Shown here: positions 25,193-34,329 of the stretch, piece by piece
How the letters are laid out: each line of letters opens with the position of its first letter
Numbering within the stretch: position 1 is the first letter of the stretch
Assembly (NCBI GenBank): GCA_017459675.1
Contig: JAFUCM010000136.1
Coordinates: 1-41,854, forward strand
Length of the DNA stretch: 41,854 bases
Direction of reading: 5' to 3'
From: Eubacterium sp.
GTDB taxonomy: Bacteria; Bacillota; Clostridia; Lachnospirales; Lachnospiraceae
Position numbers and translations under genes: made by a program
Notes under the pieces: model-generated
Database searches by the model: none
Seen by the model: only the letters and a program-made list of their open reading frames with translations
What the model was told of the DNA's origin: nothing

Positions 25193-25206
25193 CGGTTATG
25201 CTCCTA

Positions 25207-25905
25207 TCATTTGTCGTAATTACGTGCACCGAATATCGCGGTTCCGATCCGGACGAATGTTGCACCTTCTTCAATCGCAACTTCAAAATCGCCGGTCATC
25301 CCCATGCTCAAATCACACATAGATACATTATTAATGTTTTTCCCGGCAATGTCAACACTTAATTCTTTCAGGCGCCGGAAAACAGGGCGATTCTCCTCAG
25401 GATCATCGACAAAGGGAGCAATTGTCATGAGTCCTCTGACACGCACATGCGGGAGCAGAGAAATCTCCTGGATTATGGCAGCAGTCTCTTCTGCGCGCGC
25501 ACCGAATTTACTCTCCTCTTCTGCGACATTCACTTCAAACAAAACCGGCACAATCAGATCCTTTTTCGCAGCTTCCTTCTCAATCACCTGTGCAAGCTTC
25601 AGCGAATCGACAGAATGAATCATACATGCCTTATCAATCACCTGGCGCACCTTATTGGTCTGCAGATGCCCGATCATATGCCACCGGATATCATCCGGAA
25701 GAACCGGCTGCTTTGCACAGATCTCCTGCACCTTATTCTCACCGAAATCACGGACCCCATCACTGTAAATCTCTTCCAGCATCGGAACCGGCTTCGTCTT
25801 ACTGACGGCGATCAGTGTCACATCACTGCGGTCCCTGCCGGCCCGCGCACACGCAGCCGCAACCCGCGCCTCGACCTTCTCCAAATTTATTGTTAATTCA
25901 CCCAT
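25207..25905 (-). CDS. yggS: YggS-family PLP homeostasis protein
   Basis: A 232-residue PLP-binding protein of the PLPBP/YggS (YlmE) family, which controls intracellular PLP rather than catalysing a known reaction. The PLP lysine lies in LIAVSKTKP. Other landmarks are FGENKVQE, WHMIGHLQTNKV and the phosphate-binding DLSMGMTGDFEVAI...GTAIFG. CGGAGAA precedes the ATG. It lies 14 bases upstream of sepF, as ylmE does in Bacillus, and 15 bases after the HlyD-like gene. Confidence 0.95.
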   Translation of the reverse strand: MGELTINLEKVEARVAAACARAGRDRSDVTLIAVSKTKPVPMLEEIYSDGVRDFGENKVQEICAKQPVLPDDIRWHMIGHLQTNKVRQVIDKACMIHSVDSLKLAQVIEKEAAKKDLIVPVLFEVNVAEEESKFGARAEETAAIIQEISLLPHVRVRGLMTIAPFVDDPEENRPVFRRLKELSVDIAGKNINNVSMCDLSMGMTGDFEVAIEEGATFVRIGTAIFGARNYDK

Positions 25906-25920
25906 CTTTATTTTCTCCGT

Positions 25921-27258
25921 TCAGTGCAGAATATCCGACTCCTTCACCCGGTCTCCGTTCCGCACAATATAATCATACTGTGTCACGCCAAATGATGTTC
26001 CTTCTGCAATGATACACGATTCATCATCTTCATCCAGAATCTGAATCTTCCGGAATACGGCATAGCCCTTATTGGTAGAGTAAACACCTTTCAGCTTTGC
26101 GGTCGTGCCGATCTGGAAGCGTTCATCGGAATCCGGTTTGATCAGAACATCTCCCCGGCTGAATGTTTCCGTATCGACAAAGTAATATGCGATATCCGCC
26201 TGATTGACAGGCTTCGTTTCCTCATATAATGTGGCCTCGACAAAGGAGGTCGATACCACCCCGTTCTCATCTGTCACTTCTTTTAAGAAGCCCGAATCCC
26301 CGGAATCACCGCCTTCTGTGACAAAGTTCACAGGGACCGCGTAAAACGTCTTTTCGATGACAGCAGATTTCGGAATTTTAAGTCCGGTAACCGTATTGGT
26401 AACCAGCTCGACATTCAGAAAACGGTCGTTGCAATAACGCACCATTCCATCGGTAAAGGTGATTTCCGCATAATGCACACCATCAGAATCGAAGAAGCGC
26501 AGATTGCCCGTCTCCGAGAGTCCGTCTTTGGCAAAGCGGACTCGGATCCTGGTTCTGTCAGAATCGGTCAGACGCTTGTACTGGTGGTCCGAAAGTGCAA
26601 GCACGATGGACCAGTTCTCACTGTCGATCAGACGGTAAACCGGACTGCCGGCTGAAACACTGGCATCACTTTTCAGCTGGTTTTTGTGATACGATTTGGT
26701 ATAGAAGTCATCGGAACTGATCTGATCTGCGGTCTTACTCTCATAGCCGTCGCTTGAATAGGATATGATACCGTCTTTGCCGGCATAATAGAGTTTGCCG
26801 TCTGTCGCGGCAAATTCTGATGCGCCGTAAACACTGGTATCGAGTGAAAACTTCAGATCATAGACACTGCGGAACTGATTGCGGTCATACGCTCTCGCAT
26901 AGCGGTCTGCCAGCTGGCGGATCTGCGCCAGATCATCGGATGTGATCGCATGCTTTTTGACGAGGTCCTGCTGCGGACTGACGATGCAGACCGCCTCATC
27001 CCGGGCCGCTTTCATGCCGTCGGCGATGAAATAATTGACATATCCGCCTGCATCAGCTGTCACAATGTGCTCGCTCCGCAGTGCGATTGCCGCATACGTT
27101 TCATTCTTGGAAAGCGTACCGGAGGTGACCTGGTAGGTTTCCGTGTGCACCCGCGTCAGATAAAGAAACATCGTAATAACGAGGTACAGTACCAGTGCCC
27201 CGAATATCACAATTCCAATATTCAGATGGAATCCGCTGTTTTTCTGCTTCTTTGCCAA
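25921..27258 (-). CDS. HlyD-like single-span membrane protein of the sepF cluster
   Basis: A 445-residue protein with a cytoplasmic basic start (MAKKQKNSGFHLN), one membrane span at about residues 13-35 and a large extracellular region. Short beta-rich lipoyl/barrel-sandwich-like segments (GGYVNYFIADGMKA, VSAGSPVYRLID, LKIPKSAVIEK, YDYIVRNGDRVKESDIL) resemble HlyD-type adaptors. A role in division or envelope work is only suggested by its place before yggS-sepF. The start is a TTG at 27258 with AGGAG seven bases upstream; the frame is open to 27291, inside a hairpin. Confidence 0.75.
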   Translation of the reverse strand: MAKKQKNSGFHLNIGIVIFGALVLYLVITMFLYLTRVHTETYQVTSGTLSKNETYAAIALRSEHIVTADAGGYVNYFIADGMKAARDEAVCIVSPQQDLVKKHAITSDDLAQIRQLADRYARAYDRNQFRSVYDLKFSLDTSVYGASEFAATDGKLYYAGKDGIISYSSDGYESKTADQISSDDFYTKSYHKNQLKSDASVSAGSPVYRLIDSENWSIVLALSDHQYKRLTDSDRTRIRVRFAKDGLSETGNLRFFDSDGVHYAEITFTDGMVRYCNDRFLNVELVTNTVTGLKIPKSAVIEKTFYAVPVNFVTEGGDSGDSGFLKEVTDENGVVSTSFVEATLYEETKPVNQADIAYYFVDTETFSRGDVLIKPDSDERFQIGTTAKLKGVYSTNKGYAVFRKIQILDEDDESCIIAEGTSFGVTQYDYIVRNGDRVKESDILH

Positions 27259-27279
27259 ATCAGTTCTCCTGACATCAGA

Positions 27280-27323
27280 CAGGCTGAGCATGGTTACGGA
27301 TGTCCGCCATCATACTCAGCCTG
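27280..27323. repeat. Long inverted repeat upstream of the HlyD-like gene
   Basis: CAGGCTGAGCATG (27280-27292) pairs with CATACTCAGCCTG (27311-27323), one G-U pair, 13 bases around an 18-base loop. Between the P-loop gene and the HlyD-like gene it could end the former's transcript or form a 5' structure of the latter. There is no T tract in the minus direction, but TTTATTT follows in the plus direction. Confidence 0.6.
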
Positions 27324-27368
27324 TTTATTTAGCACTGTTCAACGGAATGAAGATCCGTTATGTAATGA

Positions 27369-27788
27369 TCAAAGTGCTTCTATTACTTTTTCCTGCAGCG
27401 CAGGTGACAGCTCTTCTTTGTCTTTCGAGATACTCAGGATAAAGTCGACATTGTACAAACTGCTGATATTATCAATCTCAGAAATTACAGAATCAAGTGT
27501 ATCATCAGAAACCTTTGCCACACGGATGAAATTGTCCGCGTAGACCTTCTCCAGGTCATGATCCTGTGAGATGATTCCACAGATAAAGCCAATAAACTCA
27601 TCGCTGCTCTTGAGCGGGTATTTGGACAGATCAATCAGACGGATCCGATTGTTGAGTTCATACATTTTACTGGAACTTTTATCTAAATAAACAACGTTTC
27701 CGGATGCTTCCTTAATTGCTGCATTTGCCTGCTCGAGCAAATACCGTGTCTTTCCTTTTCCCTCGTTTCCGACAACGAACTGAACCAT
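27369..27788 (-). CDS. Small P-loop protein of unknown function
   Basis: A 139-residue protein with a Walker A motif at the N terminus (GNEGKGKT, residues 7-14), followed by a helical region and an acidic C terminus. A short hydrophobic strand VDFILSISKD near residue 115 could act as Walker B-like. It is too small for a full AAA or PilT ATPase, although such proteins are sometimes annotated as PilT-like. AAGGAGGG precedes the ATG and it has its own promoter. I do not recognise a function. It sits between the elongation and division clusters. Confidence 0.75.
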   Translation of the reverse strand: MVQFVVGNEGKGKTRYLLEQANAAIKEASGNVVYLDKSSSKMYELNNRIRLIDLSKYPLKSSDEFIGFICGIISQDHDLEKVYADNFIRVAKVSDDTLDSVISEIDNISSLYNVDFILSISKDKEELSPALQEKVIEAL

Positions 27789-27836
27789 AAGCGGTGCCCT
27801 CCTTGTTTATAATTTAAGCATTGTTCGTATAACAAT

Positions 27837-27865
27837 ATTATAGTGTCTGGTGAATGAAATTACAA
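27837..27865 (-). promoter_or_regulatory. Promoter of the small P-loop gene
   Basis: Read on the minus strand: TTGTAA (27865-27860), 17 bases, then TATAAT (27842-27837). It lies in the 82-base gap after the carboxypeptidase gene. Confidence 0.75.
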
Positions 27866-27870
27866 GTCTT

Positions 27871-28890
27871 TTAAGCGTTGGTCTCTGTAAGCAGTGTGTC
27901 CATGTCTTCATAGAGCACAGTTTTGTTCGGCGCATTCATAACAATCGCAATGTACGGAACGCCGTACTGGTTCTGCACAGCCAGTGCGAGACAGCTTCCC
28001 GCCTCATCCGTTGTACCGGTTTTGCCGGCCATAATCGTAACATTTTCCGGGATATCGTGCTCTCCGCTTAAGTATTTGTCGGTGGCATCCAGGTTGTAGG
28101 TGCGGACCTTGCCGTCCTGGCCGGTTACCTCCAGCTTATAGATGGAGTTTTTCATGATATCCGTGATTTCCGTATGCTTTGCGGCCTCATTCAGCATCAG
28201 ATAGACATCGTACGGCGTCGTGTAATGCTCTTCATCGTGCAGACCGTGCGGATTTGCAAAATGTGTTCCGGTCATGCCGAGCTTGGCAGCCTCTTCATTC
28301 ATCAGAAGGACGAACCGGTCTACATCGCCGCCGATTTGTCTGGCAATTGCCATCGCCGCATCATTGGCAGAGTAAACCAGCAGCGCAGAGAAAAGCTGCT
28401 GCATGGTAACCGTGTCGCCCACCTCCAGACCGGCGAGCTGGGAATCCGCCTCCATATTGACGTCATCACTCGTGATGGTTACGCGGTCTTCCGGATTGGC
28501 ATACCGGATATACAGAATTGCCGTCATAATCTTGGTGATACTGGCAGGATAAATCCGGTCATAAATATTACAGGAAAATTTTGCCTCACAGGTCTCAAGA
28601 TTAAAGAGCAGCCCGTGTTCCTGCGGATACTGAAAACTGGTATTCAGAAGGTCTACATTGCTCTCAGAGACACACAGGTTCTTTGCAAACGGAACCGCTG
28701 TGGCCGCCTCGGCGATTTCTGCGCCGCGGCTTCCCGGCATCTGGTAAGCCGCCGTGAGATCCATGGGATCATCTGATGTATTAAAGTAAAGATAACCGAC
28801 AATGCCAAGCAGAACCAGAATAACCGTGATGAAAATAATCATCATGTTTCTGACCAGCTTCTGCTGACGTCTTTTTCGTGAAGTTGACAT
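27871..28890 (-). CDS. D-alanyl-D-alanine carboxypeptidase (PBP5/DacF type)
   Basis: Low-molecular-weight penicillin-binding protein that trims the terminal D-Ala of peptidoglycan stem peptides. The 339-residue protein has an N-terminal membrane anchor (about residues 15-35) and the three active-site motifs: SxxK at Ser117 (PASITKIMT), SxN at Ser174 (YSANDA) and KTG at 290-292 (AGKTGTTDEAG). The C-terminal beta domain and amphipathic anchor of classical PBP5 are missing, consistent with anchoring at the N terminus. It starts 11 bases after rodA and closes the elongation gene run. Confidence 0.92.
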   Translation of the reverse strand: MSTSRKRRQQKLVRNMMIIFITVILVLLGIVGYLYFNTSDDPMDLTAAYQMPGSRGAEIAEAATAVPFAKNLCVSESNVDLLNTSFQYPQEHGLLFNLETCEAKFSCNIYDRIYPASITKIMTAILYIRYANPEDRVTITSDDVNMEADSQLAGLEVGDTVTMQQLFSALLVYSANDAAMAIARQIGGDVDRFVLLMNEEAAKLGMTGTHFANPHGLHDEEHYTTPYDVYLMLNEAAKHTEITDIMKNSIYKLEVTGQDGKVRTYNLDATDKYLSGEHDIPENVTIMAGKTGTTDEAGSCLALAVQNQYGVPYIAIVMNAPNKTVLYEDMDTLLTETNA

Positions 28891-28901
28891 GCTGCATTCT
28901 C

Positions 28902-30020
28902 CTAAACCATGTAGTAATTACGATTCTGCAGACCGACATTGAGCACGAAACCAATGCCCATGTACATGCAGAAAAGCGAAGTCAGACCATAGCTGACAAA
29001 AGGCAGCGGAGTACCGGTATTCGGGAACAGTCCCGTCGCGACGCAGATATTGATGAAGCTCTGTATGGCAATCATCGAGGCCACGCCGCTGCAGATCAGC
29101 GTCCCGGAGAGATCCTTCGCCCGCCTTCCCGTCAGCAGACACTGCAGAACAATCAGGAACAACAGCAGGATGATGACGAAGCACCCGACAAACCCGAGCT
29201 CCTCTCCTGCCACGGCAAAGATGAAGTCGTTCTGCAGCTCGGCAACGAAATTGCCGCGGTTTGAGGAAGAAACCTCATTGTTGTTCAGGCCTTTGCCGGT
29301 CAGCTGTCCGGATCCGATCGCCGTGATGGAATTGCGCTGCTGAATCGCCGACTCCGAGTACTCTTCTTCATCGCCTTCAAAGAAGGTCATGATTCTGTTT
29401 CGCTGATATTCCTTGATGATCGGCAGATTGGTCTGCGTGACTAGCAGCAGGAAAATCGCGGCGGCCGGGATCACAATAAGAAGGATCGTTCCGATCCGCC
29501 GGTAGCTGAGTCCTGCCACATAGATCAGCAGGAAAAAAATCAGCGTGATCGTGATGGTGTTTTTCAGATCCGGCTGCATGGCGATCAGCGCAAGCGGCGG
29601 AAGCAGCAGCAGAACGGATTTGAAAATATTTGCCGGCGTATTGATGGCTTCTTCATTTTTCATGAAATACATGGCAAAAAACAGAATCAGAAATATTTTT
29701 GCCAGCTCTGTCGGCTGAAACTGAAAGCTGCCGATCTGCAGCCAGCGTGAGGCACCTTTGCGGGCATCGCCGGTCAGAAGCACGACAATCAGAAGCCCGA
29801 GATTGATGCCATACAGAATCCTGGAAAAATTAAGTACCCAGCTGTAGTCAAACAGCGACACAATCACCATGATCACGGCACCCGCAATGGCGCCGTACAT
29901 CTGCCTGGAACGAAGAGACGGATCAGCGGACCCGACCAGCATGATCCCAAGCACACTGAGTGCCGCGACCAGCAGGATCAATATGAAATTATAATCCTTG
30001 AGTTTGTATTGAGACAGCAT
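28902..30020 (-). CDS. rodA: SEDS-family peptidoglycan glycosyltransferase RodA
   Basis: Polymerises lipid II during lateral wall growth together with PBP2. The 372-residue protein has about ten membrane spans. SEDS landmarks are GDARKGASRWLQIGSFQFQP near the middle, ELAKIFLILFFA, and the C-terminal TGLFPNTGTPLPFVSYGLTS containing the conserved NTGxxLPFxSYG. It starts 17 bases after mrdA. The immediate PBP2 and MreBCD neighbours point to RodA rather than FtsW or SpoVE. Confidence 0.94.
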   Translation of the reverse strand: MLSQYKLKDYNFILILLVAALSVLGIMLVGSADPSLRSRQMYGAIAGAVIMVIVSLFDYSWVLNFSRILYGINLGLLIVVLLTGDARKGASRWLQIGSFQFQPTELAKIFLILFFAMYFMKNEEAINTPANIFKSVLLLLPPLALIAMQPDLKNTITITLIFFLLIYVAGLSYRRIGTILLIVIPAAAIFLLLVTQTNLPIIKEYQRNRIMTFFEGDEEEYSESAIQQRNSITAIGSGQLTGKGLNNNEVSSSNRGNFVAELQNDFIFAVAGEELGFVGCFVIILLLFLIVLQCLLTGRRAKDLSGTLICSGVASMIAIQSFINICVATGLFPNTGTPLPFVSYGLTSLFCMYMGIGFVLNVGLQNRNYYMV

Positions 30021-30037
30021 ATATTTTTACCTGTATA

Positions 30038-32947
30038 TCAGTCGGTTACCGCGACGTTGGAGACACCGCCCTCTGCTGCATTGCCGGTCAGGATCTGTCC
30101 TTCATCTTCCGTATTGTAATAATACTGAAGAACATCGCTGGCCACCAGACAGGAGTTCTGTGAACTGTATCCGTAGGCAATACGGATGGCAAATGCGATC
30201 GCATCATCATTATAAGTGGTGGAACCGATGATCAGAGAATGGCTCGGCCGGTTGTTGGCTTCCTGCGCCGTTCCTGTCTTGCCGTATACGTCAAACGGCA
30301 GAAGCATCATGGTCTCATTTTCCTGCATGGCTTCATGCATACCCTGGTGGATCGCCTCCCAGATATAATCCGGAAGTTCTGTCTTCTTTGCAATGGTCGG
30401 TGAGAATTCCTTCAGCAGATTGCCGTCCGGATCGGTCACCTTGCTCAGGAGATTCAGGTCATAACTGACCCCTTCGTTGGCAATGGTGGCTGCATAGCGC
30501 GACAGCTGTGAGGTTGTGTACTGATGCGCGCCCTGACCGATTGCGGAAGGAATCGCAAGATCATCCGTGACATGCGGCGATGATTCTGTGATCTGAATAT
30601 CCGTCTTCTGATCGAGTGCAAACATGGCGGAATATTTCTGGATCGTTGCCAGTGAGGTATTCTGGCTGAAGTTCTCTTCCGAGTCGAGTCCGAGACGGTA
30701 CCCGATGGTACAGAAGAAGACATTGCAGGAATGCTGGATTCCGCCGATTACATCCAGTGATCCGTGACCGGTGCGGTACCAGCAGTGAAGCTGGTCGCTC
30801 TCATCCAGAATGTCCACACCGAACAGACCGGTACACTCGATTTCCGTGTCCATATTGATGACGCCCTCATTCAGGCCGGCGGCCGCCATGACCGGCTTGT
30901 AAGTCGAACCGGGCGCGGTCAGCTGCTGCGTCGCCTTGTTGTAGAACGGCGTGGAAAGATCATTGTAAAGTTTGTTGTAATAGTCGGTGTCCATTTCGTT
31001 TGCCAGACGGTTATTGTCATAGCCTGGATACGTGACCAGTGCTCGTACCTCGCCGGTATCAGGGTCGTTGATCACGATCGAACCCGAACAGGGATCCAGC
31101 GCGAGCATGGCCGGTGTGATTTCCAGCGAGCGGATCTTCTCTGCCATAAAATCATACGGAACAATACCGCCGCTCTGCAGTTCTGCATAAAGATCATCAT
31201 GGGAATTCAGAATTCCCTGATCATACAGAATCTTACAGAGATCGGCAGGATCGACCTGATCGTCCAGCAGCATATAGTGATAAATGATCCGGGCAAATGC
31301 AGTGCGGTCTACCAGATGCAGAACCAGGTGGTCAATGACGGCCTGATAGATTTCCTCGGAATCCATATAGCTGCTGTCATTGGCAAGCTTTGAAATATCG
31401 ATCCAGTCCTGCTTTGCCGCATAGTGCAGAAAGTCGATAAAGGACACACTCTCGTCTTTGAAATAAGCCTGATAAATGTCGTCGCTTTCATCCATCTTAT
31501 CAGAATTCAGGATGCCGGTGTCCTGGATCAGATACCGGTTGCAGATGTAGTCAAGATAATCCTTGTATTCATCTGTGAGGTCCTTGTAGGCCGGCATTGC
31601 GCCGCCGCCGAGTTCCTCTGTGATCCATTTCAGGATCTGGTCCTGCTTCTGCTGATAGCGCTCATATACAGCTTTCTCCGTCTCGCTTGCATCAGCCTCG
31701 GAGAAATGCGTGATGTCGATGACATTGTTGTTGATCAGTGCATAATATACATCGTAAATCGGGATGTAAAGTTCATTGTCGGCATCTTCCACTTCTTCCG
31801 GGCCGTATTTGGTGTTCTGCAGACGCAGCAGCAGAATACCGGCAATGCGCTGTTCAAGTATCTGATAACATGCATTCTGCAGTTCCGAATCGATTGTCAG
31901 GTAAACATCGTTTCCCTGCACCGGCTGGACACGGGATTTTTCATCGATGGAAAGGACCTTTCCAAGGTTGTCGACGGTGATGTCCTCCGATCCTTCTGTT
32001 CCCTGCAGGGTCGTCTCCATGTACTGCTCAATGCCGGCTTTGCCGATGATGGAGTTGCTGGTGTACTGATCATTCTGTTTTTCAAGTTCCGCCAGTTCTT
32101 CTGCCGACGGTTTTCCGGTATACCCGATGATCGGCGCAAAGGCCATCGGATCATTGTAGACACGCTTGTAATCCTCAGAGATCGAAACACCCTGCAGGTG
32201 ATCGGAACGCTCCTCGATCGCAGCGACGGTTTCGTCTGAGACGTCCTCTGCGACGGTTACCGGAACATAGCGCTGGTAGCTGATCAGTGAAAGCTGATAC
32301 CGCACGATAATGATGCGCAGCATCTCTTCTTTGGTCAGCTCCTGCGGGATTCCGTTGCTCTCGAGCTCTTCCGGCGTGTATGGATTCTCTTCATTCACCA
32401 GCATGAAACGCTCGGAGGCGAGATAATGCATGATCTCATCAGCCGAAGCATTTGCCTCCGCTTCTGTCATCTCATCCGCGCGCTGGTAGCCGAAAATATC
32501 GGCGCGGAAACGGTCTCTGGAAACACCTTCATCGACGTCAAAGACGTAATTATCATCTTCATCGACTATGATGTGGAAATTATGGGAAAGCAGGTCTCCC
32601 TTCTCGACGATCAGTGAAGTCAGTTCGTAGATCTCGCCGTTCATCGCCAGATTCTTTTCACGCGTCGTGTTATAGCTTCCGTTGTCCTCGATGGTAACGG
32701 TATTGGCAAGCTCGTTGTAAGCCAGCAGCTTGCCCTTTACATCATAGATATTGCCGCGTGTACCCGGGACCATCCGCTTCCGGCTGGTCATAACCGTAAA
32801 ATTGTCAGCATAGGTTCTTCCATCAACAATCTGCAGCTTGAAAATCCGTGCAACAAGAATCAGACTCATTGTCAGAAAGACAATGAGCAGCAGGATAATC
32901 CGGTTTGTAAAAAATTGCTGCAGTTTCCTGATTATTTTCTTAGCCAA
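30038..32947 (-). CDS. mrdA: Penicillin-binding protein 2 (MrdA) with a large insertion
   Basis: Class B transpeptidase of the elongation complex, partner of RodA. The 969-residue protein has a membrane anchor (about residues 14-33) and a pedestal domain starting VPGTRGNIYDVKG. The transpeptidase domain has STYK (about 681), SCN (about 739) and KTGTAQEA (about 889). It is about 300 residues longer than typical PBP2 because some 260 acidic, helix-rich residues separate VYLTIDSELQ (about 350) from ALDPCSGSIVI (about 617), elements that are normally adjacent. It overlaps mreD by 16 bases and lies 17 bases before rodA. Confidence 0.94.
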   Translation of the reverse strand: MAKKIIRKLQQFFTNRIILLLIVFLTMSLILVARIFKLQIVDGRTYADNFTVMTSRKRMVPGTRGNIYDVKGKLLAYNELANTVTIEDNGSYNTTREKNLAMNGEIYELTSLIVEKGDLLSHNFHIIVDEDDNYVFDVDEGVSRDRFRADIFGYQRADEMTEAEANASADEIMHYLASERFMLVNEENPYTPEELESNGIPQELTKEEMLRIIIVRYQLSLISYQRYVPVTVAEDVSDETVAAIEERSDHLQGVSISEDYKRVYNDPMAFAPIIGYTGKPSAEELAELEKQNDQYTSNSIIGKAGIEQYMETTLQGTEGSEDITVDNLGKVLSIDEKSRVQPVQGNDVYLTIDSELQNACYQILEQRIAGILLLRLQNTKYGPEEVEDADNELYIPIYDVYYALINNNVIDITHFSEADASETEKAVYERYQQKQDQILKWITEELGGGAMPAYKDLTDEYKDYLDYICNRYLIQDTGILNSDKMDESDDIYQAYFKDESVSFIDFLHYAAKQDWIDISKLANDSSYMDSEEIYQAVIDHLVLHLVDRTAFARIIYHYMLLDDQVDPADLCKILYDQGILNSHDDLYAELQSGGIVPYDFMAEKIRSLEITPAMLALDPCSGSIVINDPDTGEVRALVTYPGYDNNRLANEMDTDYYNKLYNDLSTPFYNKATQQLTAPGSTYKPVMAAAGLNEGVINMDTEIECTGLFGVDILDESDQLHCWYRTGHGSLDVIGGIQHSCNVFFCTIGYRLGLDSEENFSQNTSLATIQKYSAMFALDQKTDIQITESSPHVTDDLAIPSAIGQGAHQYTTSQLSRYAATIANEGVSYDLNLLSKVTDPDGNLLKEFSPTIAKKTELPDYIWEAIHQGMHEAMQENETMMLLPFDVYGKTGTAQEANNRPSHSLIIGSTTYNDDAIAFAIRIAYGYSSQNSCLVASDVLQYYYNTEDEGQILTGNAAEGGVSNVAVTD

Positions 32948-33462
32948 GGTGACTGTTGCTCCTCCAGTTCATAAGCCGAGAGCTTCTGGTTGATTCTGAA
33001 AAAGATTTTATACAGAATAAATGTAAAGATTACAGATGAAACAAGCTCCGGCATAATTGCCAGCCGCAGGTATTTCCCGAAGGTATAATGCCCGCCGCTG
33101 AAGATGCTGTACAGAAAGAAACAGAATCCGTAAAAGAATTCGGAAATCGATACAAGGATTACCGGCATCTTCAGATCTTCATCAAAGAAAATCTTGCAGA
33201 GAAATCCGTTGGCATATCCGATCAGCATCATAATAAGTGCGTGAAAACCAAGGCCCGGCCCGTAAAAGAGATCAAGCACCAGGCCTGCCGCAAATCCCAT
33301 CCAGATCCCGCTGCGTCTGCCGCGCATAAAGCCGGTCGAGACGACAAAGATCAGCAGCAGATTCGGCCGCAGGAATACCGCCGGTATCCATGGCAGCACA
33401 GACATCTGCAGCAGTGCCAGAATCAGGATGGTGATGGCCGAAACAATGATGCGGCGCCTCAT
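32932..33462 (-). CDS. mreD: Rod shape-determining protein MreD
   Basis: A 176-residue integral membrane protein with about five hydrophobic spans. It opens with a basic start, ILILALLQMSVLPWI and PNLLLIFVVSTGFMRG, typical of MreD, and contains the segment GLVLDLFYGPGLGFHALIMM. It links MreB and MreC to the wall machinery. It overlaps mreC by four bases and mrdA by 16, so the three are probably translationally coupled. Confidence 0.92.
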   Translation of the reverse strand: MRRRIIVSAITILILALLQMSVLPWIPAVFLRPNLLLIFVVSTGFMRGRRSGIWMGFAAGLVLDLFYGPGLGFHALIMMLIGYANGFLCKIFFDEDLKMPVILVSISEFFYGFCFFLYSIFSGGHYTFGKYLRLAIMPELVSSVIFTFILYKIFFRINQKLSAYELEEQQSPWLRK

Positions 33463-34313
33463 TTCCCACCTCCGGTATCTTTCGTCTGCTTAATCACAAG
33501 CACCTCCTGGAGATGCGCAAAATCCACGGCCGGAACAATGTACCCGGTCTTGGTCAGGCGGTTGGAATCTTCGTCGACTTCCATAATGTATCCGATCAGA
33601 ATGCCTTCCAGATACTTGTCACTGATATTGGATGTGACAATTTTCTCGCCGGCGATAATCTCATTTTCCGTATTCATCTGGCCGAAAGGAAGACGGTCAT
33701 CTTCCATCGCACTCATATCGCCGTATACAATACAGGTATCCAGCGTTGTGGCTGTCATGCCGCTGACATTACTGGCATCATCAATAATCGACCGCACGAT
33801 CGCCCAGTTGCTTCCGACCTGTGTGACAATGCCGACAAGACCGCTTCCGCTGACCACATTCATATCAACCGCAATGCCGTCATTGCTGCCGCGGTTAATT
33901 GTGAACTGATGAAACCAGTTCCCGGATTCTTTGGCGATGACATTCGCTCCGATCTTCTCATACTGTGAGAAATCGCCGTCTAGCTGGTACAGTTCCCGCA
34001 GCCGTTTGAGTTCATCCTGTTCGCGGGCCAGTGTGGTGTTCTCTGCCTCAAGTTCATCGACGCGCGCTTTCAGTTCTTTGTTTTCCGCGCTGAGTTCTTT
34101 GACATTCTGGAATCCGGAGGCCTGTCCGGTCAGCCAGGTTCCGACATGGTTGATGCCGTTCTGCAGCGGAACGATTGCGATTCCGCCGGCCTGCTGCAGC
34201 GGTGCCACCGGCAGCAGACTGGTAAGCGTCAGTGCAATCATCGCAATACAGGCAAATATCAGACACACGAGAATATGCCTGCTCTTAATATGTTTGCGTT
34301 TGTTTCTCTTCAT
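33459..34313 (-). CDS. mreC: Rod shape-determining protein MreC
   Basis: Bitopic scaffold of the elongation complex, 284 residues. A basic N terminus (MKRNKRKHIKSRH) leads into one membrane span (about 13-33). A coiled coil follows at about 70-110 (LSAENKELKARVDELEAEN), then a beta-barrel region with GSNDGIAVDMNVVSGSGLVG and VGSNWAIVRSIIDD. It begins 16 bases after the mreB-like gene and overlaps mreD by four bases. Confidence 0.94.
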   Translation of the reverse strand: MKRNKRKHIKSRHILVCLIFACIAMIALTLTSLLPVAPLQQAGGIAIVPLQNGINHVGTWLTGQASGFQNVKELSAENKELKARVDELEAENTTLAREQDELKRLRELYQLDGDFSQYEKIGANVIAKESGNWFHQFTINRGSNDGIAVDMNVVSGSGLVGIVTQVGSNWAIVRSIIDDASNVSGMTATTLDTCIVYGDMSAMEDDRLPFGQMNTENEIIAGEKIVTSNISDKYLEGILIGYIMEVDEDSNRLTKTGYIVPAVDFAHLQEVLVIKQTKDTGGGK

Positions 34314-34329
34314 GACATCCTCTGTTTAT

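Noticed and set aside
24757-25362. 201-codon plus-strand open frame
   Set aside because: Antisense to sepF and yggS; composition reflects their reversed codons.
31424-32239. 271-codon plus-strand open frame
   Set aside because: Lies wholly antisense to the PBP2 gene, has no recognisable domains and is a by-product of the codon use of the real gene.
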